Origin: CAVPWP01 sp963709395
GTDB lineage: Bacteria > Pseudomonadota > Alphaproteobacteria > Rhodobacterales > Rhodobacteraceae
Assembly (NCBI GenBank): GCA_963709395.1
Contig: CAVPWP010000008.1
Location: forward strand, 372,001-436,000
Reading direction: 5' to 3'
DNA: 64,000 nt
Shown: positions 17,239 through 25,453 of the stretch, piece by piece
Numbering within the stretch: the first letter of the stretch is position 1
Layout of the letters: each line of letters opens with the position of its first letter
The notes under the pieces: model-generated
Seen by the model: the letters and a program-made list of their open reading frames with translations, nothing else
What the model was told of the DNA's origin: nothing
The model's database searches: none
Made by a program: the position numbers and the translations under genes

Positions 17239-17967
17239 TCAGCGTGTCTTGTGGAGGTGTTCCGCGGGTTCCGCGCCGCTCCGATGGTCAAGTTCGTCAA
17301 GGATGCGCAGGACCTCGGCCGCGGCAAGACGGGCCTCGATGCGTGCGGCCTTCTCGGCCCGGTCGCCGTCGCCCGACTTGATGGCGTCCACCACATCGCG
17401 CAGCTTGGCCACGCTTTCGGCCGACCGGCCTGCCGAACGGCGGGGATGGGCAAGGCCCATGGCGCGCCAGCGCCAGATCTGGGCAAGCACCGTCGACAGC
17501 ATCTTCGACAGCGTCACGCTGCCCGCGCCGGTGTGGATCGCGTCGTAGAAGGCGTTCTTGGCCAGAAGAATCGTCCGGGGATCGCCGCCGCGATAGGCCC
17601 GCTCGACCTCGCCAAAGGCGTCTTCAAGCAGCGCGAGGTTCTGCGGGTCGGGCTTCTCGGCGAAGAGCCGTGCGCCCAAACCCTCAAGCGTTTCGCGGAT
17701 GCGGTAGAGCTCGCGCGCTTCCTCGACCGTCAGGGCCCGGACAACCGGACCCTTGTTCGGAATGAGGCTGATCAGCCCTTCCGATTCGAGTTGCCGCAGG
17801 CTTTCGCGCAGCACGGTACGGGACACGCCGAGCATTTCGGTCAGTTCGCGTTCCGTCAGCCGCCGGCCGGGGGCGAACCGACCCTCGATGATTTCGGTGC
17901 GCAAAGTCTCAAGCACCTGTTCACGAACGGGTGCGGCGGCGCGTTTGAAGGTCAGTCTGGCTTCCAT
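17239..17967 (-). CDS. GntR-family transcriptional regulator, FCD (FadR) type
   Basis: The product has 242 residues. A winged helix occupies about residues 12-75 (VREQVLETLRTEIIEGRFAP, LTERELTEMLGVSRTVLRES, NKGPVVR). An all-helical FCD effector domain follows (about 85-215) with the R-x-x-L-E start and later histidine positions that commonly bind a metal and carboxylate ligand. It is divergent from the oxidoreductase-creatininase-cupin operon; the inverted repeat at 18016-18032 is a plausible binding site. The MFS gene lies downstream on the same strand. Confidence 0.88.
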   Translation of the reverse strand: MEARLTFKRAAAPVREQVLETLRTEIIEGRFAPGRRLTERELTEMLGVSRTVLRESLRQLESEGLISLIPNKGPVVRALTVEEARELYRIRETLEGLGARLFAEKPDPQNLALLEDAFGEVERAYRGGDPRTILLAKNAFYDAIHTGAGSVTLSKMLSTVLAQIWRWRAMGLAHPRRSAGRSAESVAKLRDVVDAIKSGDGDRAEKAARIEARLAAAEVLRILDELDHRSGAEPAEHLHKTR

Positions 17968-18015
17968 GAAGATTCTCTTAGCGCGGTTTTCTGCGCAAGG
18001 CTACTTGACTTCGAT

Positions 18016-18032
18016 TGTAGTACGATCATACA
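18016..18032. promoter_or_regulatory. Imperfect inverted repeat, possible FCD-regulator operator
   Basis: TGTAGTACGATCATACA has TGTA/TACA arms separated by 9 bases and lies in the 104-base divergent region between the FCD regulator (start 17967) and the oxidoreductase (start 18072). FadR-type proteins bind short palindromes of this kind. The symmetry is only partial. Confidence 0.4.
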
Positions 18033-18071
18033 CGTTGCTCAACGGAATTCATATGTATGGGAGGATGCCTC

Positions 18072-19163
18072 ATGGCTGACGAGAAGGTCAAAGTCGGAAT
18101 CATCGGACTGGGTCGCTGGGCCCGCGTGCTCACCCGTGGGGCGCGCCAGTCGGACAAGATCGAGATCGTGAAAGGCTACAGCCGCAGCGCCGAAAAGCGC
18201 GACGCCTTCGAAGCCGAATACGGCGTGAAGTCGGTCGACAGCCTTGATGCGCTGCTTTCGGATCCGGAAATCAAGGGCGTGATCCTGACCGTTCCGAACG
18301 AGCAGCACCTGCCCGTCGCCGAAGCCGCCGCAAAGGCCGGCAAGCATATCTATACCGAAAAGCCCATCGCCAACACGCTCGAGAACGGCATCCGCCTCGA
18401 GGCGCTGCAGGACCAGTACGGCGTGCGCGCGATGGTCGGCCATTCCGCGCGCCTGTTGCGCGGCGCCCGCATGATGAAGGACGCCATCGACAGCGGCGAA
18501 CTGGGCACATTGTCCTTCATGGAATCGAACTTCTCGAACGAGCGCGCGCTCGAACTGACGCCCGACACCTGGCGCTGGTACCGCGACCGCGCCCCGGGCG
18601 GCCCGCTGTCGCAGCTGGCCACGCATCTTTTCGACAGCCTTTACATGCTGGGCGGCGAGATCGAGGAAGTCTGCTCGATCGCCTCGAAGCTGTCCCCCGT
18701 TGGCGCCGAGGTGGACGACCAGTCGATGACGACGCTGCGCTTCAAGAGCGGCGCGTTGGGCTATGTCGGGTCGTGCTGGACCTCGCCGGGCATCTACTTC
18801 ATCCGTGTCTACGGGCAGAAGGGCCTCATGCACTTCGAGCTCGACTTCGACCGTTGGGACGACCCCGACGGGGTGCACGAAACCTCGACGCTCTACATCC
18901 AGCGCGGCAAGGACGGTTACGGCCTGCGCGAAGATCTGACGATGGGCCAGTCGAACATGTTCACCGACGAACTCGACATGTTCGCCGACATGTGCCGCAC
19001 CGGCAAGGCAGTCGAGCTTGAGGCGGCGAACGGACTTGTCGCCCTCGGGATCGTCAACGCGGCCCTCGCCTCGATCGAGCGGAACGGCCAGGCCGTCAAG
19101 CTCTCCGAGATTCTCGACGGTGCGCGCGCCCGCGTCGCCGCCGAGGACCAGAGCGCCGCGTAA
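18072..19163 (+). CDS. Gfo/Idh/MocA-family NAD(P)-dependent oxidoreductase
   Basis: The product has 363 residues from ATG 18072, which is preceded by GGGAGG (18059-18064); the in-frame ATG at 18057 is therefore not preferred. A Rossmann fold with G-I-I-G-L-G (residues 9-14) and the EKP motif (96-98) with its catalytic lysine are present. The C-terminal alpha/beta domain includes GGPLSQLATHLFDSLYMLGG, where the histidine is the usual catalytic position. The family oxidises or reduces sugars, inositols and related polyols. It heads a four-gene cluster with a creatininase-like protein, a small cupin and a D-2-hydroxyacid dehydrogenase, with short gaps, so the enzymes probably act in one catabolic route. 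The substrate is unknown. Confidence 0.86.
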   Translation: MADEKVKVGIIGLGRWARVLTRGARQSDKIEIVKGYSRSAEKRDAFEAEYGVKSVDSLDALLSDPEIKGVILTVPNEQHLPVAEAAAKAGKHIYTEKPIANTLENGIRLEALQDQYGVRAMVGHSARLLRGARMMKDAIDSGELGTLSFMESNFSNERALELTPDTWRWYRDRAPGGPLSQLATHLFDSLYMLGGEIEEVCSIASKLSPVGAEVDDQSMTTLRFKSGALGYVGSCWTSPGIYFIRVYGQKGLMHFELDFDRWDDPDGVHETSTLYIQRGKDGYGLREDLTMGQSNMFTDELDMFADMCRTGKAVELEAANGLVALGIVNAALASIERNGQAVKLSEILDGARARVAAEDQSAA

Positions 19164-19179
19164 CTGGAAGGCAGGGATC

Positions 19180-19968
19180 ATGTCGCGATATTTCATCGAG
19201 CTGACGCAACCCGAGATCAAGGCGCAGTTCGAACGTCATCCGCTGGTGATCCTGCCTTGCGGCAGCGTCGAGCAGCACGGCGCCCACCTGCCCACGGGCA
19301 CGGATATCTTCGCCGCCAACAGCGTCTCGCACGCTGTGGCGGAAAAGATGGACGGGGTGGTGCTGCCCGGCGGGCCGCTCGGGGTAACGCCCATGCACAT
19401 GCCGTTCGAGGCCACGATTTCGCTGAGCCCCGAGACCTATCAGCAGGTGGTGATCGAAACCTGCGTCTCGACCGCCCAGCACGGGGCCAAGAAGCTTCTC
19501 ATCGTCAACTGGCACGAGGGCAACTCGGCCTCGCTTCAGCTTGCCGCCGAGACGCTGCACCGCACCCACGGGCTGAGCGTCGTGATCGCCCAGGCCTGCT
19601 ATGTCGCCGAAGAGCTTTGGGGGCCCTCCTGCGGCGGGCTGACCCATGGCGGCGAGATCGAGGCGCTGGCGATCATGCCCGACTACGGGCATCTGGTGCA
19701 TCTCGACCGCGCCGAGCGGTCGTCCGAGAAGCGCCAGGGCGAGCATATGGACAAGCTGCGCCGCACGCGCAGCTTCGTGCCCATCCTGACCGACATCCGC
19801 TCGATCGCGCCGACAGGCTGGTATGGCGACCCGCGGCCGTCCACGGTCGAACGCGGGAAGCTGATGATCGAAGAGGTCGCCGACGCCATCGCGATCGAGG
19901 CCGCCGCGATCTTCGATCAGCTCGACAAGATACAGGGCCCCGCGAGCCGGGACATGGCGGCGGAATAG
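19180..19968 (+). CDS. Creatininase-family metal-dependent amidohydrolase
   Basis: The product has 262 residues from ATG 19180, 16 bases after the oxidoreductase stop. The metal-binding pattern SVEQHGAHLPTGTD gives Glu31, His33 and Asp42; NWHEGN and GLTHGGEIEAL supply the later ligands. The fold is that of creatininase, but the family also includes riboflavin-pathway FAPy deformylase, mycofactocin MftE and the ring-opening IolN-type hydrolase of inositol catabolism. With a Gfo/Idh dehydrogenase just upstream, a hydrolase acting on an oxidised cyclic sugar or inositol is one possible role; creatinine itself is not supported. This assignment is inference. Confidence 0.85.
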   Translation: MSRYFIELTQPEIKAQFERHPLVILPCGSVEQHGAHLPTGTDIFAANSVSHAVAEKMDGVVLPGGPLGVTPMHMPFEATISLSPETYQQVVIETCVSTAQHGAKKLLIVNWHEGNSASLQLAAETLHRTHGLSVVIAQACYVAEELWGPSCGGLTHGGEIEALAIMPDYGHLVHLDRAERSSEKRQGEHMDKLRRTRSFVPILTDIRSIAPTGWYGDPRPSTVERGKLMIEEVADAIAIEAAAIFDQLDKIQGPASRDMAAE

Positions 19969-19970
19969 AC

Positions 19971-20330
19971 ATGGCGACCCGCGTTGCCCTGGACGAGGCG
20001 GTCGAACTCGACCTTCCGGGCCGCCGGTCGCGGGAGATCCTGTCGGGGGAAAGCGGTGCGGACAGCACGGTGCGGATCGTCGAGATCGCCGTGCCTGCGC
20101 CCGGGGCCACGCCAAGGCCGCCCCACTGGCACCCCGACTGCGAGGAGTGCATCCATGTGCTGTCGGGCGAGGGCGTGACCTGGGTCGAGGGGGAAGAGCT
20201 TGCCATGCACCCCGGCGACACGATCCGCATCGCCCCCGGCGAGCGGCACGTCACACGCAACGTGGGCGCGGTGCCACTGGTGCTCTACTGCACCTTTCCG
20301 GTGCCGCGCATCACCATCATGACCGAATGA
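19971..20330 (+). CDS. Small cupin-domain protein
   Basis: The product has 119 residues, a single cupin barrel. The two cupin motifs supply His52, His54 and Glu58 or Glu59 (PPHWHPDCEE), and His93 (PGERHVTRN) late in the fold. This is the normal metal-binding set. It starts 2 bases after the creatininase-like gene, so translation is probably coupled. Single-domain cupins in sugar and inositol clusters can be isomerases, epimerases or binding proteins; nothing in the sequence decides which. Confidence 0.82.
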   Translation: MATRVALDEAVELDLPGRRSREILSGESGADSTVRIVEIAVPAPGATPRPPHWHPDCEECIHVLSGEGVTWVEGEELAMHPGDTIRIAPGERHVTRNVGAVPLVLYCTFPVPRITIMTE

Positions 20331-20340
20331 AAGCCGATCC

Positions 20341-21324
20341 ATGACGACAGACGTGCTTTGCCTCAGGCCGGAAGCCGATTTCCTGGCGGTCGGGGTCACG
20401 CCTCCCGCGGGCCTCGGCATCGCCTATCGGGGGCCGTCCGATCCCGACGTGCCCGATCTCATGAAGGCCGCGCAGGCGCTGGTGATTCCCGCCGTCGGAC
20501 CGGCGATCGATCCCGCGCTCTTTCGCGGAACGGCGCTGAGGCTGGTGCAGGTGACCGGCGCAGGGCTTGACCGCGTCGACCGCGCCGTCCTCGCCGAGGA
20601 AGGCATCGCGCTTGCCAATGTGCCGGGGGGGTCGAACGCGGCACTGGCCGAATATGTCGTGACCAACGCCATCGCGCTGTCGCGGGGGTTCTTCGCCGCA
20701 AGCGCGCCGCTGCGCGCGGGCGACTATGTCGCCCATCGCAAGGCGATGGTCGCGGCAAGCCTGCAAGGACTGGGCGGCCTGACCGTGGGACTTGTCGGCC
20801 TCGGCACCATCGGACTTGCGGTGGCCGAACGTTGCCACGCCTTCGGGGCAGGAATTGCCTACCACGATCCCGTCCCGCCCCGCGATCCCGCGGCGCTTTC
20901 CCGGATCGGCGCGCGCGCGATGGAGCTTGACGCGCTTCTGGCCGAGGCCGACGTGATCACCCTGCACGTGCCGCTGATCGAGGCGACGCGCAATCTGATC
21001 GACTCCCGGCGCCTTGGCCTGATGAAGCCGGGGGCCATTCTGGTGAACGCCGCCCGTGGCGGTATCGTCGATGAAGCAGCACTTGCCGCCGCGCTCGAGG
21101 CCGGACGGCTTGGCGGCGCGGCCGTCGATGTCTACTCGACGGAGCCACCCGAGGCCGACAACCCGCTTCTGACCGTCAGCGACGCGGCCGCCGCGCGGCT
21201 TATCCTGACCCCGCACATCGCCGGCGTCAGCCGGCAGGCCTCGCGATTCCTGTTCGACGAATCGTGGAAGAACGTGGCGCGAGTTCTCAAGGATGGAGCG
21301 CAACCGCACAACGCGGTTGCCTGA
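20341..21324 (+). CDS. D-isomer-specific 2-hydroxyacid dehydrogenase
   Basis: The product has 327 residues. NAD-binding motif GLGTIG is at 153-158. The catalytic triad of the family is in place: Arg239 (NAARGG), Glu268 (STEPPE) and His292 (LTPHIAG). It interconverts a 2-oxoacid and a D-2-hydroxyacid with NAD(P)H. It begins 10 bases after the cupin gene and is the last member of the cluster; the NitT/TauT-type importer starts 161 bases later with its own operator sites. Its likely role is the final redox step of the local pathway (inference). Confidence 0.87.
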   Translation: MTTDVLCLRPEADFLAVGVTPPAGLGIAYRGPSDPDVPDLMKAAQALVIPAVGPAIDPALFRGTALRLVQVTGAGLDRVDRAVLAEEGIALANVPGGSNAALAEYVVTNAIALSRGFFAASAPLRAGDYVAHRKAMVAASLQGLGGLTVGLVGLGTIGLAVAERCHAFGAGIAYHDPVPPRDPAALSRIGARAMELDALLAEADVITLHVPLIEATRNLIDSRRLGLMKPGAILVNAARGGIVDEAALAAALEAGRLGGAAVDVYSTEPPEADNPLLTVSDAAAARLILTPHIAGVSRQASRFLFDESWKNVARVLKDGAQPHNAVA

Positions 21325-21403
21325 CATGCCGCGTGGTCGCGCCGATGAAACGAAGGCGGCCCCGTCGGCAGGAGAAGCGCGAGACGGCTAGGAGGTTGAG
21401 TGT

Positions 21404-21439
21404 GCAAACGATTGCTCTTTTTTCTATGCAATCGATTTC
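21404..21439. promoter_or_regulatory. Tandem LacI-type operator candidates upstream of a NitT/TauT-type importer
   Basis: GCAAACGATTGC (21404-21415) and GCAATCGATTTC (21428-21439) are two related 12-base sites with centres 24 bases apart, located 47-82 bases before the ATPase gene. The first is a near-perfect palindrome of the GCAAACGNTTGC class bound by LacI-family proteins. Closely similar sequences occur at 5087 and 31121. Confidence 0.55.
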
Positions 21440-21485
21440 GGGGTTGCTAGGGTAATAAGCAAAACAGTCAAGGGAGGAACGGATC

Positions 21486-22349
21486 ATGGGAGTGATGGGC
21501 GCCGAAGCCATCGAGCCGAAGCACCGGGAAAGCAGTGCTCCGGCGAAAGCTGAACCCGTGATCGTCGCCAAAGGGCTGACGGTCGGGTACAAGCTGCACC
21601 GCGAACGCAAGCTTCTGACCGCGTTGAAAGACATCACCCTGACGGTCAACAAGGGCGAATTCGTATGTCTTCTCGGGCCCTCGGGCTGCGGCAAGACCAC
21701 CTTCATCAATGCGATCTCCGGACTGGTTCCGGCCTGGGAAGGCACCATCCATGTCGACGGAAAGCCTGTCACGGGCCCGGGTCCGGATCGGGCCATGGTC
21801 TTTCAGGACTACGCGCTCATGCCGTGGCGCACGGTCGAATCGAACATCCGGATGCCGTTCGAGCTTCAGAACCTCGGATTGTCCAAGGCGCAGATCGACG
21901 AGCGCGTCGCGCGCTATCTCGATCTGGTCGAACTGACCGGCTTCGAGAAGTCCTTCCCCTACGAACTGTCGGGCGGCATGAAGCAGCGCGTCGGGATCGC
22001 CCGGGCGCTTGCGACCGAGCCGAAGATCCTTCTGGCGGACGAACCTTTTGCGGCCATCGACGCGATGACCCGCGAAGCGATGCAGAGCGAGCTTGAACGG
22101 TTCGTGACGAAGACGAAGCAGACGGTCGTCTTCATCACGCACTCGATCGACGAGGCGATCACCCTTGGGGACCGCATCGTCGTGATTTCGCGCCGCCCGG
22201 GCCGCATCAAGGAAGTGCTCGACGTCAACCTGCCAAGGCCGCGCTTCGATCAAGAGCTGAAATCCCTGCATGCATATACCGAGCTGCGCGAACGCATCTG
22301 GCGTCTCGTCAAGGACGAAGCGCTCTCCGGCGCTCATGGAGATGAATGA
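21486..22349 (+). CDS. NitT/TauT-type ABC transporter ATPase (SsuB/TauB-like)
   Basis: The product has 287 residues. Walker A GPSGCGKT is at 64-71, the signature is LSGGMKQR, Walker B is ILLADEPFAAID, and the switch histidine is in VFITHSIDEA. The MVFQDYALMPWRTVESN Q-loop region is characteristic of the SsuB/TauB/NrtD group. A GGAGGAA ribosome site (21474-21480) precedes ATG 21486. Its stop overlaps the permease start (ATGA), and the binding protein is third, a complete importer. The preceding dehydrogenase cluster suggests that its substrate feeds that pathway. Confidence 0.92.
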   Translation: MGVMGAEAIEPKHRESSAPAKAEPVIVAKGLTVGYKLHRERKLLTALKDITLTVNKGEFVCLLGPSGCGKTTFINAISGLVPAWEGTIHVDGKPVTGPGPDRAMVFQDYALMPWRTVESNIRMPFELQNLGLSKAQIDERVARYLDLVELTGFEKSFPYELSGGMKQRVGIARALATEPKILLADEPFAAIDAMTREAMQSELERFVTKTKQTVVFITHSIDEAITLGDRIVVISRRPGRIKEVLDVNLPRPRFDQELKSLHAYTELRERIWRLVKDEALSGAHGDE

Positions 22350-23233
22350 TGACCAAAGTCGATTCCAACGCCCCGCACAGCCCTAGCGAGTTCGAGGACG
22401 CCGATCGTCTTCAGGCGATGAAGTTCTCGTTTTCCGAACTCTGGAACCGGCATGGGTCCTGGGTTGTCACCGTGGTCAACCTGACGTGCTTCTTCATTCT
22501 TTGGCAGCTCTTCGCCATGTCGGGAATGATCAACCAGATCTTCCTGCCAACGGCGACCGGGATGCTGACCACCCTGTGGGAAGGGCTGACGAACTCGGCC
22601 CCACCGAACGCCGCCTTCTCGGGCCAGATCATCGATCATCTGATGTTCACGTTGAGGAACCTGTCGATCGGACTGGTGATCGCCATCATCATCGGCGTGC
22701 CTGCAGGTCTGCTGATGGGCGGAAACAAGTACGTGGAAACGATCCTGAGCCCCTACGTCTGGGCACTTGCCTCGCTGCCCCGGATCGCGCTTGTGCCGCT
22801 CTTCATCCTGTTCATGGGCTTCACCGTGAAGATGCAGATCACGATCATCGTCCTGTCGGCGGTGTTCCCGATCATCATCAACGCCTGGGCCGGGGTGAAG
22901 ACCACCGAGAAGTCGCTGATTTCCGCGGCGAAGGTGTTCGGCGCCAAGAAGTACAGCATCTACTATCACGTCATTCTGCCCTACACGCTGCCCTTCATCA
23001 TCGCGGGCATCCAGCAGGGCATCGGGCGTGGTCTGGTCGGTGTGGTCATCGCCGAGATCTTCGGCGGATCGAACGGGCTTGGCTTCCTGATCAACCGCGC
23101 GGCCGACACCTTCAACTCGGAACTCATGTACGCGGTTCTGCTGTTGCTGGTCATCGTATCGCTGTCGCTGATCAAGCTGACCACGATGCTTGAGAAATAC
23201 GTCGCCCCGTGGCGGCAGCAGGTGAAAATGTAA
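22346..23233 (+). CDS. NitT/TauT-type ABC transporter permease (SsuC/TauC-like)
   Basis: The product has 295 residues with a polar N-terminus of about 40 residues and six predicted helices. The cytoplasmic EAA loop is SAAKVFGAKKYSIYYHVILP. Segments VWALASLPRIALVPLFILF and FPIIINAWAGVKTTEKSLI are typical of the SsuC/TauC group. It overlaps the ATPase gene by 4 bases; a second in-frame ATG at 22349 is an equally possible start. The binding-protein gene follows after 49 bases. Confidence 0.92.
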   Translation: MMTKVDSNAPHSPSEFEDADRLQAMKFSFSELWNRHGSWVVTVVNLTCFFILWQLFAMSGMINQIFLPTATGMLTTLWEGLTNSAPPNAAFSGQIIDHLMFTLRNLSIGLVIAIIIGVPAGLLMGGNKYVETILSPYVWALASLPRIALVPLFILFMGFTVKMQITIIVLSAVFPIIINAWAGVKTTEKSLISAAKVFGAKKYSIYYHVILPYTLPFIIAGIQQGIGRGLVGVVIAEIFGGSNGLGFLINRAADTFNSELMYAVLLLLVIVSLSLIKLTTMLEKYVAPWRQQVKM

Positions 23234-23282
23234 TCACCGGCCGCGTGACGATTGAGAACGTGCAACCAAGGGAGGAACTAAA

Positions 23283-24356
23283 ATGACGAAATTCAATGCG
23301 AATGCTCCGATCCGGCTTGGCCGACGGGATTTCCTGATGCAGGGCAGTGCGGGCGTGCTCGGCACCATCATCGCCGCGTCCACGGTGAACAAGGCGGGCG
23401 CCCAGACGCCGAGCATCGACAACATCATGTCGAACCTCAGCAGCATCAAGATGGGCGATTTCAACCCCAACTACGCCAACCAGTGGACCTTCCGCCTGGC
23501 GCAGGCGCTCGGTTATCTCGAAGAGGTCGGGATTGACGAGCTCGAGATCATCCTGTCGGACGAATACGTGCCCGGTCTGGTCGGTCGCAGCCTCGACATC
23601 GCCCATGGCGATACAAGCCAGTTCCTGTCGGCCGCCGTTGCAAGCGGCCTGCCCATCACCTGCATCTCGATCCATAGAACCAGCGAATGGTGGATCATGG
23701 GCGTGGCGCCGGGGATCGAGACACCCGAGGACCTGCGGGGCAAGATCATCACCGGCGGCGCCCTTGATGGCCGCAACACCTACATCATGCGGCAGGCGCT
23801 GATCCGCATGGGTCTGGACCCCGACACGGACGTGCAGTTCGTGCCCTCGTCGGGCGGGTCGGATTCGCGGCTTGGTGCGGTTCTCGCCGGATCGGTGCAG
23901 GGCGCAAGCCTGTTCCCGCGCCACGAGGCCCCGCTGGTCGAGGCCGGCGGCAAGTTCATCTTCCAGGAACTCGTCAGCGCGCCGCAGGAGAGCTTTGCGG
24001 TCATGGGCGACTGGCTGGACGAGAACGCCGATGCCGCCCGGGCCTGGCTGGTTGCCGACATCAAGGCGCGCCAGTGGCTGCACGATCCCGCGAACGAAGA
24101 GCGGGCCTACCAGATCATGGTTGACCTTGGATACGAGATCACCCCGGCGTTCCGGGCGCTCTATGAAGTCGAGGTTGCCCAGCTGAGCAACGACGGCGGG
24201 TTCGAGACCGCACAGGCCATGGACGACTTCGTTGCGGAACTGGCCATTACCGGGGACGTTCCGGAAGGGATTGATTGGAGGGACCACTTCAACCTTCAGT
24301 ATCTCTGGGAAGCGCAGGAAGCGGTGGGTCTGCCCCGTCGGCCCCCGTCGGTCTGA
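23283..24356 (+). CDS. NitT/TauT-type ABC substrate-binding protein (NMT1/THI5-like), Tat-exported
   Basis: The product has 357 residues. The N-terminus carries a twin-arginine signal (G-R-R-D-F-L-M at about 13-19) followed by a hydrophobic stretch and an AQ cleavage region near residue 40. The body resembles NMT1/THI5 and SsuA-type binding proteins (ETPEDLRGKIITGGALDGRNTY, then a VPSSGGSDSRLGAVLAG hinge). A GGAGGAA ribosome site precedes ATG 23283. Tat export means the protein folds before export, which is seen when a cofactor or tight fold is needed. The ligand is unknown; nitrate, sulfonates and pyrimidine-like compounds are known for relatives. Confidence 0.88.
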   Translation: MTKFNANAPIRLGRRDFLMQGSAGVLGTIIAASTVNKAGAQTPSIDNIMSNLSSIKMGDFNPNYANQWTFRLAQALGYLEEVGIDELEIILSDEYVPGLVGRSLDIAHGDTSQFLSAAVASGLPITCISIHRTSEWWIMGVAPGIETPEDLRGKIITGGALDGRNTYIMRQALIRMGLDPDTDVQFVPSSGGSDSRLGAVLAGSVQGASLFPRHEAPLVEAGGKFIFQELVSAPQESFAVMGDWLDENADAARAWLVADIKARQWLHDPANEERAYQIMVDLGYEITPAFRALYEVEVAQLSNDGGFETAQAMDDFVAELAITGDVPEGIDWRDHFNLQYLWEAQEAVGLPRRPPSV

Positions 24357-24372
24357 TATCCGAACGGATCAA

Positions 24373-24404
24373 CGGCGGCCCCGGTTCGGGGCCGCCGATT
24401 TCTT
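24373..24404 (+). terminator. Rho-independent terminator after the NitT/TauT importer operon
   Basis: A perfect 10-base-pair stem CGGCGGCCCC / GGGGCCGCCG (24373-24382 and 24388-24397) with loop GGTTC is followed by ATTTCTTT. It begins 17 bases after the binding-protein stop codon. Confidence 0.75.
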
Positions 24405-24454
24405 TGCGTCCGCATGGCAGGGTCCAGTAGCCTAGCAGGAGAGATCACCGCCCC

Positions 24455-25453
24455 ATGGGACAAATGGTAAACGGTATCTGGCAGAGCCGCGATACCAACG
24501 AGATCAAGACCGACGGCCAGTTCGTCCGCAAGGCATCGAGCTTTCGGAACTGGGTCACCGAAGACGGATCGGCCGGGCCGACCGGCCGGGGCGGATTCAA
24601 GGTCGAAAGCGGGCGCTATCATCTCTACGTCTCCTACGCCTGCCCCTGGGCGCACCGCGCCCTGATCTACCGCAGCGTCCTGGGACTTGACCACGCCATC
24701 GACATCTCGGTCGTGCATCCCGTGAACATGGAAAACGGGTGGGAATTCTCGGACTATCCGGGTGCCACCCCCGATCACATCAACGGCGCGCGCTTCCTCT
24801 ACGAGGTCTATGCGGCCGCCGATCCGGCCTATTCGGGCAAGGTCACCGTTCCGATCCTGTGGGACAAGCAAACCGGCACGATCGTGAACAACGAGTCCTC
24901 CGACATCATCCGGATGCTCGGAAGCGCGTTCCGCCCGATCTCCAGGACCTGGCGCGACTTCTATCCTGTGCCGCATCGCGACGACATCGACGCGCTGAAC
25001 GAAGAGATCTATCGCCACATCAACAACGGCGTCTATCGCACCGGCTTCGCGGTCACGCAGGAGGCCTATGAAACCGGGGTCCGCGGTCTTTTCGGGATGA
25101 TGGAAGACCTCGACGCCCGCCTTGCCCACAGCCGGTTTCTGCATGGCGACGAGATCCTGGAATCGGACTGGCGGCTCTTCACGACCATGATCCGCTTCGA
25201 GCCGGTCTATTACTTCCACTTCAAGTGCAATCTGCGCCCGCTGGACGCCTATCCCAACCTCAAGCGTCACACCCGCGATGTGCTGAACGCGCGGGGCGTG
25301 CGCGGAACGGTGCATCTCGATCACATCATCACGCACTATTATCTCGCGCACCGGAAGATCAATCCGTTCGGGATCATCCCGCTGGGGGCCTACGTCGATC
25401 TGGACGGTCCCGACTGGCGCGCAACGCGCGAAGAGGATGCTCAGGAATGCTGA
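24455..25453 (+). CDS. Glutathionyl-hydroquinone reductase (GST, Xi/ECM4/PcpF type)
   Basis: The product has 332 residues, the normal size for this class. The diagnostic motif YACPWAHRALI places the catalytic Cys63 followed by PWA. Glutathionyl-hydroquinone reductases remove glutathione from glutathionyl-hydroquinones, restoring the hydroquinone; relatives are E. coli YqjG and PcpF of chlorophenol degraders. The long C-terminal helical domain (residues about 160-320) is present. Its end overlaps the next GST gene by 7 bases, so the two are coupled. The pair probably protects against, or processes, quinone-type intermediates from aromatic catabolism (inference). Confidence 0.88.
   Translation: MGQMVNGIWQSRDTNEIKTDGQFVRKASSFRNWVTEDGSAGPTGRGGFKVESGRYHLYVSYACPWAHRALIYRSVLGLDHAIDISVVHPVNMENGWEFSDYPGATPDHINGARFLYEVYAAADPAYSGKVTVPILWDKQTGTIVNNESSDIIRMLGSAFRPISRTWRDFYPVPHRDDIDALNEEIYRHINNGVYRTGFAVTQEAYETGVRGLFGMMEDLDARLAHSRFLHGDEILESDWRLFTTMIRFEPVYYFHFKCNLRPLDAYPNLKRHTRDVLNARGVRGTVHLDHIITHYYLAHRKINPFGIIPLGAYVDLDGPDWRATREEDAQEC

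Noticed and set aside
19180..19968. True creatininase
   Set aside because: Fold and metal ligands match, but the family is broad and no creatinine-pathway genes (creatinase proper, sarcosine oxidase) are adjacent; the M24 gene is 9 kb away and on a separate transcript.
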